From Candidatus Thiodiazotropha endoloripes (GTDB lineage Bacteria; Pseudomonadota; Gammaproteobacteria; Chromatiales; Chromatiaceae), in NCBI GenBank assembly GCA_001709035.1, contig LVKA01000026.1, positions 124,001-188,000 of the forward strand: DNA of 64,000 bases, read 5' to 3'. The stretch's first letter is position 1; the number at the start of each line of letters is the position of its first letter. Positions 26,580-35,998 of this stretch are shown piece by piece. A program made the translations under genes and the position numbers. The notes beneath the pieces are model-generated. The model did not search any database, had not been told where the DNA came from, and saw only the letters and a program-made list of their open reading frames with translations.

Positions 26580-28211
26580 CTACACAAAGATTGGTGCAAA
26601 GGCAGTTTCGATACCAGCCCCGGTTTGGAAGTTCCTGATGTTAGGAAACAGATCAGGAATCTGGCTCTGATCGACACCAAACCATTGTGTGAGTGGTGCG
26701 TTGACCTGATCCTGGGAGAGGGTAGGGATCATCCGTCCTTTGTTACTGTAGTCATCATTGCCTGACAATAACATCTCTGGTAATTCGCCGATCATCTGTC
26801 CACCATGGAGTGTTCCGGAATCACCGCGGCCATATCCACCCATAATCAGCTGATGTGACCCCCAGGCATGGTCAGTTCCATCGCCGTTGAAACTCAACGT
26901 GCGCCCAAAGTCGGACATGGTGAAACTGGTGACACTATCAGCATAGCCGAGTTCCTCCATCGCTTTCTGGAATTTCCATAAGCCAAGGCTCAACTCCCTG
27001 AGAAGCAGAGGGTGTTGTGATACCTGGGTGGCATGCGTATCAAATCCACCGAGTTCAACAAAAAAGATCTGTCGATTGAACTCAGCACCCAAATTTCCTG
27101 ATGCGCCAAGATGAATCATTTTGGCCACCGCTTCCAGTTGGCGGATCAGATTGCCACGAATTGACTGGCTAAAGCCAAGTTGTACCGCGGTAGGAATATC
27201 GAATAGAGCTTCACCATAGGAGCCAGTCGTTGCATAGTTGATATCCAAGCTGTCCCAGCTCTGCTTCAATTGATCAAAGGTTGCGACAGCGTCGAGCTCC
27301 TTGTTGTTATAGAGCGTTCTGAAAGGGTCTGTTACGCTATCCGTCCTGTCAGCTCCGAATTGAAGTCTTGTTGTGGAGCCTTCGATACCTGCCAGGGCAT
27401 TAAAAAGTGCCCGGCGATCGGTGTTGGTGTTGCTGTCTTCACTCAAGTGGTTGATTTTTGGAACATTACCTGGATTAAGAACCAGAGGGGATGAGCTGTT
27501 ACCAATTAACATGCGATCATTTCCGGCGTAGGAGATGTTCAGGCCCAGAGGGCTGTTCTGATTGATGTTGTGCCATTTATCGGCAATCTTTCCCGCCCAG
27601 CCGATATCATTCAGATTATTCGCCTGACCGGTTTGCAGAATGCGCTGCTGATGATTGTGGGCGAAAAGATAGACAGGGAGCTCTGCACTATCATCAATAA
27701 TTTCATCGCGGGTGACAGGTCTGACAAGGGTGCCGCTGTTTGCCAAAATTGAGGTTCTGTTGTCGATGATCAACTGAGCCAGTTCCGGCATGACGCCATT
27801 GACACCCAGGTCAATACCTTTGCCACTCAAGGGGTAGATGCCCCGAGTATAGGCCGTGCTCTGATTGAGATTCTGATTATAAGGATTCTGTTGTCCTGCC
27901 CCAAGCACCCCGTGATTCAGATTGCCACTATTGGTGGTTACCTGGGCAATACCGAGATCAGAATTGTTGACTGCCAGGCTTCCCCGAACCTCAGCATACG
28001 GATCATATCCTTTGTTAGCATCTGTTGAGGTGGGAATCAGCATATTGAAAGCATCATTGCCACCATACAGAAAGATACAGACCAAGGCTTTGTAGTCATT
28101 GAAATTCGGTGCTGCGGCGATGGCCTGCCTGGGGAGTGCCAGGCTACCCATACTGCTGATACAACCAAGACTGGCCAGTGATTTCAAAAATTCACGACGA
28201 TGCATTGCCAT
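26580..28211 (-). CDS. DUF1501 family Tat-exported protein (second pair)
   Basis: A 543-aa DUF1501 protein with a clear Tat signal (MHRREFLKSLASLG, then a hydrophobic stretch ending ALPRQAIAAA). The domain opens with LVCIFLYGGNDAFNMLIP and carries the conserved segments ELGGFDTHATQ, MSDFGRTLSFNGDGTDHAWG and GQMIGELP. It is longer than the first-pair member and, unlike it, has its own export signal. It follows the larger DUF1800 gene by 25 bp. Biological role unknown; the His/Asp-rich motifs suggest a metal-dependent hydrolase fold. Confidence 0.92.
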   Translation of the reverse strand: MAMHRREFLKSLASLGCISSMGSLALPRQAIAAAPNFNDYKALVCIFLYGGNDAFNMLIPTSTDANKGYDPYAEVRGSLAVNNSDLGIAQVTTNSGNLNHGVLGAGQQNPYNQNLNQSTAYTRGIYPLSGKGIDLGVNGVMPELAQLIIDNRTSILANSGTLVRPVTRDEIIDDSAELPVYLFAHNHQQRILQTGQANNLNDIGWAGKIADKWHNINQNSPLGLNISYAGNDRMLIGNSSSPLVLNPGNVPKINHLSEDSNTNTDRRALFNALAGIEGSTTRLQFGADRTDSVTDPFRTLYNNKELDAVATFDQLKQSWDSLDINYATTGSYGEALFDIPTAVQLGFSQSIRGNLIRQLEAVAKMIHLGASGNLGAEFNRQIFFVELGGFDTHATQVSQHPLLLRELSLGLWKFQKAMEELGYADSVTSFTMSDFGRTLSFNGDGTDHAWGSHQLIMGGYGRGDSGTLHGGQMIGELPEMLLSGNDDYSNKGRMIPTLSQDQVNAPLTQWFGVDQSQIPDLFPNIRNFQTGAGIETAFAPIFV

Positions 28212-28236
28212 ATTAATATGCTTCCTTACTGGGTGC

Positions 28237-31086
28237 CTATTTTTGAATCATGTAGGCGCTGGAGGTGGTGATGAAAATGAAAGCTTCCTGAACGATTCGC
28301 CTGGCTCTTTCGAAATTATTACCTGAATTGGTATAGTTGCTGGTCATCAGGTAGTGTTTTAGGGCATCACGGTATTCGTCGCTCATCTGACTGCCAAGCA
28401 GTTGCAGATCCAAATGGTCTATCAGCGCATTGATCCCTCTGGATTTTGGCGTATCACCATTATTGTCCGTAATGTCATCTTTGAGGTTTGAAAAATCACC
28501 ATTTGAGTCATTCTCAAGTGCTTGTTCGAACAGCCGGAGTTCAGTGTCGAAGCTGGTTAACAGTGAGAGGCTGTAGTATTTACGCAAGTTGGCAAACTCA
28601 CTGAGAGATTTTCCACTATTTTTAATGATCCTGTTTTTTTCAAGATTTGATATCAGGAAAACCACGAGATTGTTGTAATCCACAAGCATTTGTGAAGTCT
28701 GGATTTGAAACTCCGGGCCAACCAGTTGATGGCTGGTGAAGTAGGGATCACTCGGTACATGGCCGGGGCTGTAAAAGTTGAAGACGGATGGTGCACGCAT
28801 CGCAGCCTGGTTGATCTGGTTTTCAGGCTCCCGGTACCAATAGACATGATTCATGGCAACATTTTGCTTGCTCGACCAGCCATTCAGTGGTGTGACATGA
28901 GCGGCGCGGAGTAACTGGGTTATCGCCAATAGAGGTTCTTTGGCTTTGCCATAGGCTGGATTTGACTGATAACTCTCATCGCGTGCCTCCGGATCGAGCA
29001 GGATTCCACGTATGACCGCCTTCAGGTCTCCTTTTAAACCCTGCCCGTTATCGTTGAAGATGCGGGCAACACGAGCCACATAGTTTGCCGAGGGATTGGA
29101 GGTTACCAATCTCTGGATCAGGTGTTTACTCACGTACGGGGCAATGTTGGGATGGGCAAATAATCTGTCCAGGGCACTGTCCAGACCGCTTTGATCCGAA
29201 CCGGAATTGAGCGACAGGGTTTGTCCCATCAGGGTGATCCTGCCATCGCCACCTTCCGCTGCCTCATCCTCGTGCATCGAGGGATTGAAAACCATCGGTA
29301 CGGTATAGTTGCCACTGCTGGAGCGGAGCTGACCGAAATTATTGTTATCAGCGAGATCCCATCCCGTCATTACCTTTGCCAGTTCTTCAATATCGGTCTG
29401 TGTGTAAGTGGCAACGGTATGGCTGCCCTGATCAGGATAGGTTGTATGATTGCCATCCCTGTTTGGTGAACCGTCCAGATTCAGCTCATACAGTCCAATG
29501 GTAAAGAGTTGAATGATCTCCCTTGCAAAGTTTTCATCGGGGCGTGAACCCGTATCCGGATCGGCTTTGCGATTGCCCTGGTGGGACAGATAGACTCCCA
29601 TCGCGGGGTTGGTGGAAATCTCTTTCAGCAGCTGTCGATAATTACCAAAAGCGTGTTTTGCCAGAAGATCATAATAGACAGCCAGGGATTCACCTCGACT
29701 CATCATCGTTGGGCTGCTGGTGGAAACAACAAGTAGCTGGCTTAAAGCATAAGCGATGCGTTGTCTTAGTTGGTCCGTGCCGATTTGTTGACGGTTTGGC
29801 GCTGTAGCACCCAAGGCGCTCTCCCACCAGGCGGCCATCTGATAATCCTTGACCGAGCTGCTGTGAGGCTGTTGATTGAAAATCTGATTGCTCTCATACC
29901 AATCAACGCCGGGTTCAGCTTGCAACGCAATCTCTTGGGTCCGTTCCAGGTGGGTTTTCCAACCGTCCGTTGGGCTGCTATAGGCGGAGTTCATATTCAG
30001 TTGATGGTCGATCCAACCACTGATGCCAAGGCTTTTTACCCGCCCTATCTCACTCTGTATCGGGCCGAAGGTAGTCTGCAGTAATAAGCGATGCGCCATT
30101 TCATCAGTCACGGATTGTGTCTGCTCTATGTTCAGAATGAACTGGTTTTCAGTGACGTTGAGGCCGTCAGAAGCCGTTATGACGATCTGATATCGATTAC
30201 CCAGCTCCTCCCAGGAAGGGGACCCTGAGATGGTTCTTGTCTCTGTTGTATAGATCAGCCAGTAGGGGAGACCCGTCACATGATAGGTCAAGTCGTCACC
30301 ATCCGGATCCATAGCCTGAAAAACCAATGTATAGAGTTCATCGATGGCGATCGAACGACTCTGGCCTGACTGGGTGAATTGTGGGGCTTGGTTTGAGGGG
30401 CTAATTCGGATGGTAACTTGAGCAGGTTGGGACTGGATACTGCCATCTGAAACAATGTAACTGAATTGATCTTGCTCAGCATCCGAGCCATTGTGACGAT
30501 AGGTCACAATGGTGCCATCGACTGAGAGTTGCAGGGAGCCATATTGTGGATTGGTCAGGTGGGTGATTTGCAGTGGATCCCCATCAGGATCCTGATCATT
30601 CTGAAGCAGGTTCAGCGGGATCTGCGCTCCCGAATCAACTTGAAACTGGTCATTCACGGCGAGGGGGCGTTGATTGACAGCGGTTGGGGATGGTGTGTCC
30701 TCTGCGTTCTCCTCTGGACTGGCTTCACTGCTTTGTATGGTCAGAGCAACTGTTGCTGGTGCAGAGTCTACAGCGCCGTCAAAGGCGGTATAGGTAAATT
30801 GGTCCTCGGCTGTTTCGCTTCCATCATGCTGGTAGAGTACCGAGCCATCAGCCTGAAGCGTAACCCTGCCTCTCTCCGGTGAGGAGAGATTGGTAACCTC
30901 CAGGGGATCACTGTTGGCATCGCTATCGTTGTCCAACACTTTGATGAGAATGCTATCCCCCTGTGTCAGGGTAGCACTATCATTTTCTGCTTCAGGGGCG
31001 GTATTCTCTTCTATACAACCACTCAACAACAGAGAGAGAAGAAGGCAGAGGATATTATTGGGTGAAATCTTTTTTAACGCATCCAT
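28237..31086 (-). CDS. DUF1800 lipoprotein with N-terminal Ig/cadherin-like repeats (second pair)
   Basis: A 949-aa exported lipoprotein: signal with lipobox LLSGC (Cys at about residue 24), two tandem Ig-like repeats (about 30-120 and 140-230) of the type LxVxxLxxPxxGxxxxxxDGxxxYxHDGS, a third putative Ig domain of the PDGDDLTYxVxGLP type (about 232-320), then DUF1800 (about 330-949). Family motifs are GIYEL-like FTIGLYELNLDG and ELAKVMTGWDL. The repeats contain Ca-binding-like DxDxDP motifs (NDQDPDGDPL). Glu-rich linkers separate the modules. Compared with the first-pair DUF1800 (545 aa, no repeats) it probably reaches further from the membrane. Confidence 0.9.
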   Translation of the reverse strand: MDALKKISPNNILCLLLSLLLSGCIEENTAPEAENDSATLTQGDSILIKVLDNDSDANSDPLEVTNLSSPERGRVTLQADGSVLYQHDGSETAEDQFTYTAFDGAVDSAPATVALTIQSSEASPEENAEDTPSPTAVNQRPLAVNDQFQVDSGAQIPLNLLQNDQDPDGDPLQITHLTNPQYGSLQLSVDGTIVTYRHNGSDAEQDQFSYIVSDGSIQSQPAQVTIRISPSNQAPQFTQSGQSRSIAIDELYTLVFQAMDPDGDDLTYHVTGLPYWLIYTTETRTISGSPSWEELGNRYQIVITASDGLNVTENQFILNIEQTQSVTDEMAHRLLLQTTFGPIQSEIGRVKSLGISGWIDHQLNMNSAYSSPTDGWKTHLERTQEIALQAEPGVDWYESNQIFNQQPHSSSVKDYQMAAWWESALGATAPNRQQIGTDQLRQRIAYALSQLLVVSTSSPTMMSRGESLAVYYDLLAKHAFGNYRQLLKEISTNPAMGVYLSHQGNRKADPDTGSRPDENFAREIIQLFTIGLYELNLDGSPNRDGNHTTYPDQGSHTVATYTQTDIEELAKVMTGWDLADNNNFGQLRSSSGNYTVPMVFNPSMHEDEAAEGGDGRITLMGQTLSLNSGSDQSGLDSALDRLFAHPNIAPYVSKHLIQRLVTSNPSANYVARVARIFNDNGQGLKGDLKAVIRGILLDPEARDESYQSNPAYGKAKEPLLAITQLLRAAHVTPLNGWSSKQNVAMNHVYWYREPENQINQAAMRAPSVFNFYSPGHVPSDPYFTSHQLVGPEFQIQTSQMLVDYNNLVVFLISNLEKNRIIKNSGKSLSEFANLRKYYSLSLLTSFDTELRLFEQALENDSNGDFSNLKDDITDNNGDTPKSRGINALIDHLDLQLLGSQMSDEYRDALKHYLMTSNYTNSGNNFERARRIVQEAFIFITTSSAYMIQK

Positions 31087-31569
31087 ATTGCTGTGTTGGT
31101 CCCTAATGTCATGATGACAGATCGAGGATGATTATGTGATTGGAATGAAGGTTAGGTAGTTCTCACCCGCAATACTGTGGTTTGTATCAAAAAATATGAT
31201 GAAGAAGTTCACAGGAGCAGGGTCTTACAACAAATATTCGAGCCTGCGACAGATTTAGAATCTGATCGAAATGGGTAACAAACGAACTATCCTAAAGAAT
31301 AAGGAAGTAAATGCCTACTAGGGATTCTATATATACGCAGGCTTTGTGAAGGTGTTGCTTGAGGGTAGATGCCAATAGGGAATTTGACTCGATGTATGCG
31401 GCAATCTGCCATAATCTCGGCCGATCATTGCCTGGTTTTCGTACAGGTGTAAGCCACCACTTCGCTCACTTGTTAGTAGAGAGGATCCATTTCTACAAAA
31501 TGAGTGTCGGGCGATAAAGGCGATTATTGGGATAGGTATTGCTGACGACTGGAAGAGGCTGCGGGATAG
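31087..31569. other. Intergenic region between DUF1800 and tRNA-Asp
   Basis: About 480 bp with no gene I can support on either strand. It should hold the promoter of the minus-strand DUF1800/DUF1501 operon at its left end. No clear terminator with a U-tract was found downstream of the tRNA. Confidence 0.5.
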
Positions 31570-31646
31570 TGGCGGAGCGGACGGGACTCGAACCCGCGAC
31601 CCCCGGCGTGACAGGCCGGTATTCTAACCAACTGAACTACCGCTCC
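31570..31646 (-). tRNA. tRNA-Asp (anticodon GTC)
   Basis: On the minus strand the 77 nt read from GGAGCGG at 31646 to CCGCTCCGCCA ending at 31570. The 7-bp acceptor stem is perfect, the T-arm reads GGTTCGAGTCC, and the anticodon loop is CTGTCAC with GTC at 31612-31610. The discriminator G and the encoded CCA are as expected for tRNA-Asp. Confidence 0.97.
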
Positions 31647-31721
31647 GAAGACAAGAGCGCGATAGTGTAAGGGAAATTTCTCCCAGGTCAACCGAAAATT
31701 AAAAAAAGATGTCAGTTTGGG

Positions 31722-32045
31722 TTGAAAACCATTAACAATGGTCTGTTAACACGATTCCAATCGACCCGGCAGGGTCAGTTCTCCATTCAGCAATACAGAA
31801 TGAATGGGGGCTCTCTCTTGGCACCTGGGGCTGATTCTGTTGTTGATTTTAAAATAGTCTCAAACCCAAATGGCGGTGCTTTAATTTCTGTACTGAAATG
31901 GCACCACTCTGGGTTGCTTATTCCTCATCTGGAGAAATCTAATGTCCTCTCTTCGTGGCTCCTGAGATGCTTAATTAATGTAGCCAGGACGGTAGGAATA
32001 GTATCTATCGATACATCAAAAGATAATTTTCAGCAATTAACCTAA
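31722..32045 (+). CDS. Doubtful small ORF, 107 aa
   Basis: An open frame from TTG 31722 encoding 107 aa with no recognised motif, no signal peptide and no obvious ribosome-binding site. It starts 76 bp from the tRNA. Composition is not strikingly coding. It may be spurious or a decayed gene. Confidence 0.25.
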   Translation: MKTINNGLLTRFQSTRQGQFSIQQYRMNGGSLLAPGADSVVDFKIVSNPNGGALISVLKWHHSGLLIPHLEKSNVLSSWLLRCLINVARTVGIVSIDTSKDNFQQLT

Positions 32046-32215
32046 TATCTTTAAATTGAACCAGGTCGAGAGGCTTTCTCTCCGTTGCGTAATATCAAGG
32101 ATAGTGCGGTGGGATCTGTGTCATATTTATTAGGTATCCTGTGATGGTGATCAGGCATTGAATTTAAGCCAAAAAACACAGGATTACTATATTATTCAAA
32201 TAGTTAAAACCAATA

Positions 32216-32797
32216 ATGATCCGTTCAGCATTCGATTATGTTGGACCCGTAGAGATTAAGACCATGCAATTTGATGTAGATGAAGCGATTCGCAAACCTG
32301 CCAAAACCCCTCATGAGCTATCGATGTTGAACTTAGTGGGCTGTCATCTGATTGCCGCACCGGCTTCAATCGTACTCGATGTGGGGTTAATGGGGTTTTT
32401 GATACCTCTGGCGCTATCACTGCTGGTGATCAGCTTCATTTGGTTCAAAGCCGGGCAGACTCGGCAGCAGGATCCCTGGTTTGTGGCCGCACACTGGCGA
32501 TTGTCAGCCAACCGCACCCGGATACTGATGGTTGGTTATACGATCAGTGCAGTTATACTCGGCATGGCCATGATGGCTACATCCGGAAGCTCCAAAGGGG
32601 ATATCATGATGGTGGCGATCTCTCGGGTTGCGGTGGTACCGACCCTGCTGACTGTGATGATCTGTTTTGTGCTTGAGTCAGGATCCATATATCAAGCGGG
32701 TCGAGGTGAAGTCCCTGATGATCTTGTGAAACGTATGCCACCTCCTGATGACCTGCCGACTATCCAGGATGCCAAACCATCGGTTGCTGAGAGTTAA
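32216..32797 (+). CDS. Predicted inner-membrane protein of unknown function
   Basis: A 193-aa protein with three or four hydrophobic helices (about residues 55-80, 100-120 and 125-155) between a charged N-terminal segment and a Pro/Asp-rich C-terminal tail (PPPDDLPTIQDAK). No family recognised. Start uncertain: ATG 32216 or the internal ATG 32264 (MQFDVDEAIRKP), and neither has a strong ribosome-binding site. It stands alone. Confidence 0.65.
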   Translation: MIRSAFDYVGPVEIKTMQFDVDEAIRKPAKTPHELSMLNLVGCHLIAAPASIVLDVGLMGFLIPLALSLLVISFIWFKAGQTRQQDPWFVAAHWRLSANRTRILMVGYTISAVILGMAMMATSGSSKGDIMMVAISRVAVVPTLLTVMICFVLESGSIYQAGRGEVPDDLVKRMPPPDDLPTIQDAKPSVAES

Positions 32798-32915
32798 TAG
32801 CGAACTGATAGCCGCTGTCAGTCGAGCTTTAAATTGTGGTTATTCTGAAGCTGTCCTAATTTGGGCTGCCGCCTATTAATTCATCTGACCTATTCATCAC
32901 TGCAATGAAAGCAGA

Positions 32916-35171
32916 TCATGAGTGCAGCAGCTTATCGCGGAAATGCTCGGCGGATATGGGTTTGCCGTAGCGGTATCCCTGGGCAATTCGATAGTCTGAC
33001 AGGATTAAAAGAGTTTCTTGCTCTGCTGTCTCTACCCCCTCCGCAAGAACTTCGATTCCTAGCCGCTGCCCCATATCAATAACAGTCTGAACGATTGCAA
33101 GATTACCACTATCTTTATTGAGATTCTCCAAAAACACTTTATCGAGCTTGAGTAGATCGATCGGTAGCTTTTTTAATCGTGCCAAAGAGGAATAACCAAT
33201 ACCAAAATCATCGATAACGATCGAAATTCCCATCTCTTTCAGTTTCTGTAGACGATGTGCTGCATCATCTAATCGTTGTATAAAGAGATTTTCAGTCACT
33301 TCCATGGCCAGCCACTCACCAGCACAACCGGTTGTGAGCAGGACATTCTCCACATTGGCCAGAAAATCATCATGTAGGAGTTCGCTCGCAGAGATGTTGA
33401 TGGCTACTCTCGGAGGAGCCAGGTTGTCAGTATGCCATTGTTTTGTCTGGATGCAGACATTGTATAAGACCCATTGACCGATCAGGTGTGTTAGCCCCAT
33501 CTCTTCCGCGAGTTCAAGAAAATCATAAGGTGAAACCAGTTCATCATCTGTTCTTTTCCAGCGCAGCAGGGCCTCGACACCGATTAACTTCTTCGAATAG
33601 AGGTCAATCTGTGGCTGGTATAACATAACAAAATTATTCTCTTCGGTAGCGGTTTCAAGTTCTCCGATGATATTGATACGTTCCTGAATAGATGCTGTCA
33701 TGCTCGAGTTGTACAGTCTGAAAGTATTTCTACCTTGACGCTTCGCTCGGTACATTGCGGTGTCGGCATTCTGCAATAATCGCTCTCCGCTTTTGCCGTC
33801 CTCAGGATATATACTGATTCCGATACTTACAGCCGGCTGTAACCGTTTGCCTTGCAGGGTGACCGGTTGGCGGATGGTTTTTATGATATGACGGGCTACA
33901 GAAGTGGCATCTTCAGTACGCTTGGTGTTTTCCAGTAAAATAACAAACTCATCACCACTCAGACGGGCTACCACATCACCAGAACGTATGGCATGGAGCA
34001 ATCGATTGGCAGTGGTGATCAGCAGTTCATCTCCCGCATCGTGTCCAAGGCTATCGTTTACCTCTTTGAATTGATCAAGGTCGAGAAACAGGATTGCCAA
34101 TAAACTATTGGTACGTTCTGCTCGTGAGATTGCCTGATTCAGTAATTTGGTGAACAGAAAGCGATTGGGTAATTGTGTCAGGGAGTCCTTTTCAGCTAAT
34201 TGTTGAAGCTGTTGTTTCTTTATCTGTAATTCGTCCACGATCTCGAGATGTTCTGTAATATCCCGGTAAGTGATGACAACAGCAATGGTATCATCTATCG
34301 AAAGTGGGCTGGCTTGCAGTTCCATGCGTTGTGGTTTGCCGTGTGACCGTTTAACGGTGTGAATGTACTTTATCGATCGGCCTTTTTGAATCACACTGGA
34401 TATCATTTCCCGGGGTGGTAAGTAGTCAGGTTTATCATAGTCTCCATTGACCTTTAATTCTGAAATAGCTAGTGATTCTGCTGCTTTGTTTTTCAAAAGT
34501 AGATCACTTTCTGTGCTGTATACAAAGAGTGGATCGGCAACAGCATCAATTATCAACTGTAAGTTAGACTGGCTTTGACGTAGCTTCGATAATAGCCATT
34601 CAGCTGTGGCCCATGCAAGAGTAAGTAACAGCATCAGGATTATGCTAGAGAATAAGAGCTTCTGTTGGACATTACTAATTAAATTATCGATAAAATCACG
34701 TCCGGTATATATCCGTGCTATACCGATCAGTGAACGGGAGTACTCATGAAACAGTGGTACTTCTGAAATAAAACAGTCTAAACACTCATCTTTTCCTCTG
34801 CTTAGTGGGAAACTGTCTGGTTGTATATTGACCATTGTGTAGTCTATTTCAATTTCGATTCTTTGAATCAGTGGTGATTCGATTGATGGATCACGGATCA
34901 GTAACATACTGTCCATAGCACGCGTCAACTTCAACTCAAGCAGAGCTTGATTTGTGATACTCAATGGTTTGCTTAGAAGTGTTGCCTGAGCTTGTGCCAA
35001 GGTGTTTGCTTGGGATTGTGCATGTGCTACTAATCTGGGTTCAAGTGTCAAATACCAATAAGTTCCGATTAATATACCAAGAGTAATACCCAGGGTTGTA
35101 AAAACCAGTATTAGGCTATGACTTTTAGCCAGTATCGAAGGTCCTTTGTGTTGCCTGTTCCTATTCATCAT
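32916..35171 (-). CDS. Membrane sensor PAS-GGDEF-EAL protein of the YfiR/TonB-receptor operon
   Basis: A protein of about 751 aa: TM1 (about 20-40), a periplasmic domain (about 45-170) containing a CLDC pair, TM2 (about 175-195), a PAS (about 205-310), GGDEF (about 325-485) and EAL (about 500-750). The GGDEF motif is SGDEF, a variant known in active cyclases, with an RxxD I-site (RSGD) five residues upstream. The EAL part keeps EALLRW, DDFGIGYSS, KLDK and AEGVET. The frame opens at TTG 35183; I prefer ATG 35171, which overlaps the yfiR-like stop by 11 bp. Pairing with a YfiR-like gene resembles the YfiN/YfiR system, in which the periplasmic partner restrains the cyclase. Confidence 0.9.
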   Translation of the reverse strand: MMNRNRQHKGPSILAKSHSLILVFTTLGITLGILIGTYWYLTLEPRLVAHAQSQANTLAQAQATLLSKPLSITNQALLELKLTRAMDSMLLIRDPSIESPLIQRIEIEIDYTMVNIQPDSFPLSRGKDECLDCFISEVPLFHEYSRSLIGIARIYTGRDFIDNLISNVQQKLLFSSIILMLLLTLAWATAEWLLSKLRQSQSNLQLIIDAVADPLFVYSTESDLLLKNKAAESLAISELKVNGDYDKPDYLPPREMISSVIQKGRSIKYIHTVKRSHGKPQRMELQASPLSIDDTIAVVITYRDITEHLEIVDELQIKKQQLQQLAEKDSLTQLPNRFLFTKLLNQAISRAERTNSLLAILFLDLDQFKEVNDSLGHDAGDELLITTANRLLHAIRSGDVVARLSGDEFVILLENTKRTEDATSVARHIIKTIRQPVTLQGKRLQPAVSIGISIYPEDGKSGERLLQNADTAMYRAKRQGRNTFRLYNSSMTASIQERINIIGELETATEENNFVMLYQPQIDLYSKKLIGVEALLRWKRTDDELVSPYDFLELAEEMGLTHLIGQWVLYNVCIQTKQWHTDNLAPPRVAINISASELLHDDFLANVENVLLTTGCAGEWLAMEVTENLFIQRLDDAAHRLQKLKEMGISIVIDDFGIGYSSLARLKKLPIDLLKLDKVFLENLNKDSGNLAIVQTVIDMGQRLGIEVLAEGVETAEQETLLILSDYRIAQGYRYGKPISAEHFRDKLLHS

Positions 35172-35748
35172 ATTGCTTTGCAATTCGTAGAAAAAATGGT
35201 TTGTATACCACTCCGGCTTTTTTTGCCTGGGTCAGATTGATATAAGGCAGGATTCGATCGGTAACATAAATGCCTGCTACTGCGCCACGTTCAACATCGC
35301 CGGAAAAGGGGGAGAATACCGTGGTTTGTTTATATTCAACCCAATTATTGAAAATCTCAGATTTAATACCGGGAGTAGCCACAAAGAGTGCAGTGATTGG
35401 AGTAAGAACCGGTTTCTGTATGTCAGAGGTAGAGATGATCTCGACATCCAGAGGAAAGCCGGCAATTGTTTTTAGTGCCAGCAATCCTGCAGATACCGCT
35501 AGAGCGACTTTTTTCTGATTATCGTGAAGAATCAGAATGCGCAGTTTGCCGCTTGGTGACAGTTTATTGGCCAGAGCTAGATCTGCCCCCAGGCATGCAG
35601 GTAAAAGATTTATAGCGACGTTAAGTCGTTGCTTGTCTTCAGACCAGAGAATATCTGCAAAACAAGTCCGGGAAAGCAACAGTATAAGTAAAAGAAAACC
35701 TCTCCAGAGGGAGTGACTCTTTTTTCTGCGGATTGCTTTAATCTCCAT
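35161..35748 (-). CDS. YfiR-like (DUF4154) periplasmic protein
   Basis: A 195-aa protein with a signal peptide (hydrophobic core WRGFLLLILLLSRTCFA). The C-terminal half matches the YfiR pattern: GAVAGIYVTDRILPYINLT followed by AKKAGVVYKPFFLRIAK, equivalent to the INLxxAxxAGLxISSxLLxLA ending of the family. YfiR proteins are periplasmic repressors of membrane cyclases. I take ATG 35748 as start; TTG 35757 would add three residues. It is directly upstream of and overlaps the GGDEF-EAL gene. The N-terminal half is more divergent, so the family call is moderate. Confidence 0.7.
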   Translation of the reverse strand: MEIKAIRRKKSHSLWRGFLLLILLLSRTCFADILWSEDKQRLNVAINLLPACLGADLALANKLSPSGKLRILILHDNQKKVALAVSAGLLALKTIAGFPLDVEIISTSDIQKPVLTPITALFVATPGIKSEIFNNWVEYKQTTVFSPFSGDVERGAVAGIYVTDRILPYINLTQAKKAGVVYKPFFLRIAKQYDE

Positions 35749-35770
35749 GATAGGCAATCAATGGGGTAGT

Positions 35771-35998
35771 TCAGGGTTCGTTAACCCCAGTCCAAATTAT
35801 CAGGTTGACTGCAATATCGTTCTCATCCTGGTAGGTTGCAAACGAAAACAGGCCATCTGGTGCTGCTCTTCGAACCTGTGGAATAATCAAATCTCTCTCC
35901 TTGTGCCTTGATAGGCAATTTGTCATAAGCAACTGGGCGTAAGACAACAGTATTAAAAGTCCCGTTGTTATTGTATGTCGTAGTTCAAGGATAGCCAC
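35771..35998 (-). CDS. Doubtful 75-aa ORF between receptor and YfiR-like genes
   Basis: A GTG-initiated frame that overlaps the 3' end of the receptor gene by 31 bp and ends 22 bp before the yfiR-like start. It has one hydrophobic segment (TGLLILLSYAQLLM) and no recognised family. It fills the operon gap neatly, which is its main support; there is no good ribosome-binding site. Confidence 0.3.
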   Translation of the reverse strand: MAILELRHTITTGLLILLSYAQLLMTNCLSRHKERDLIIPQVRRAAPDGLFSFATYQDENDIAVNLIIWTGVNEP

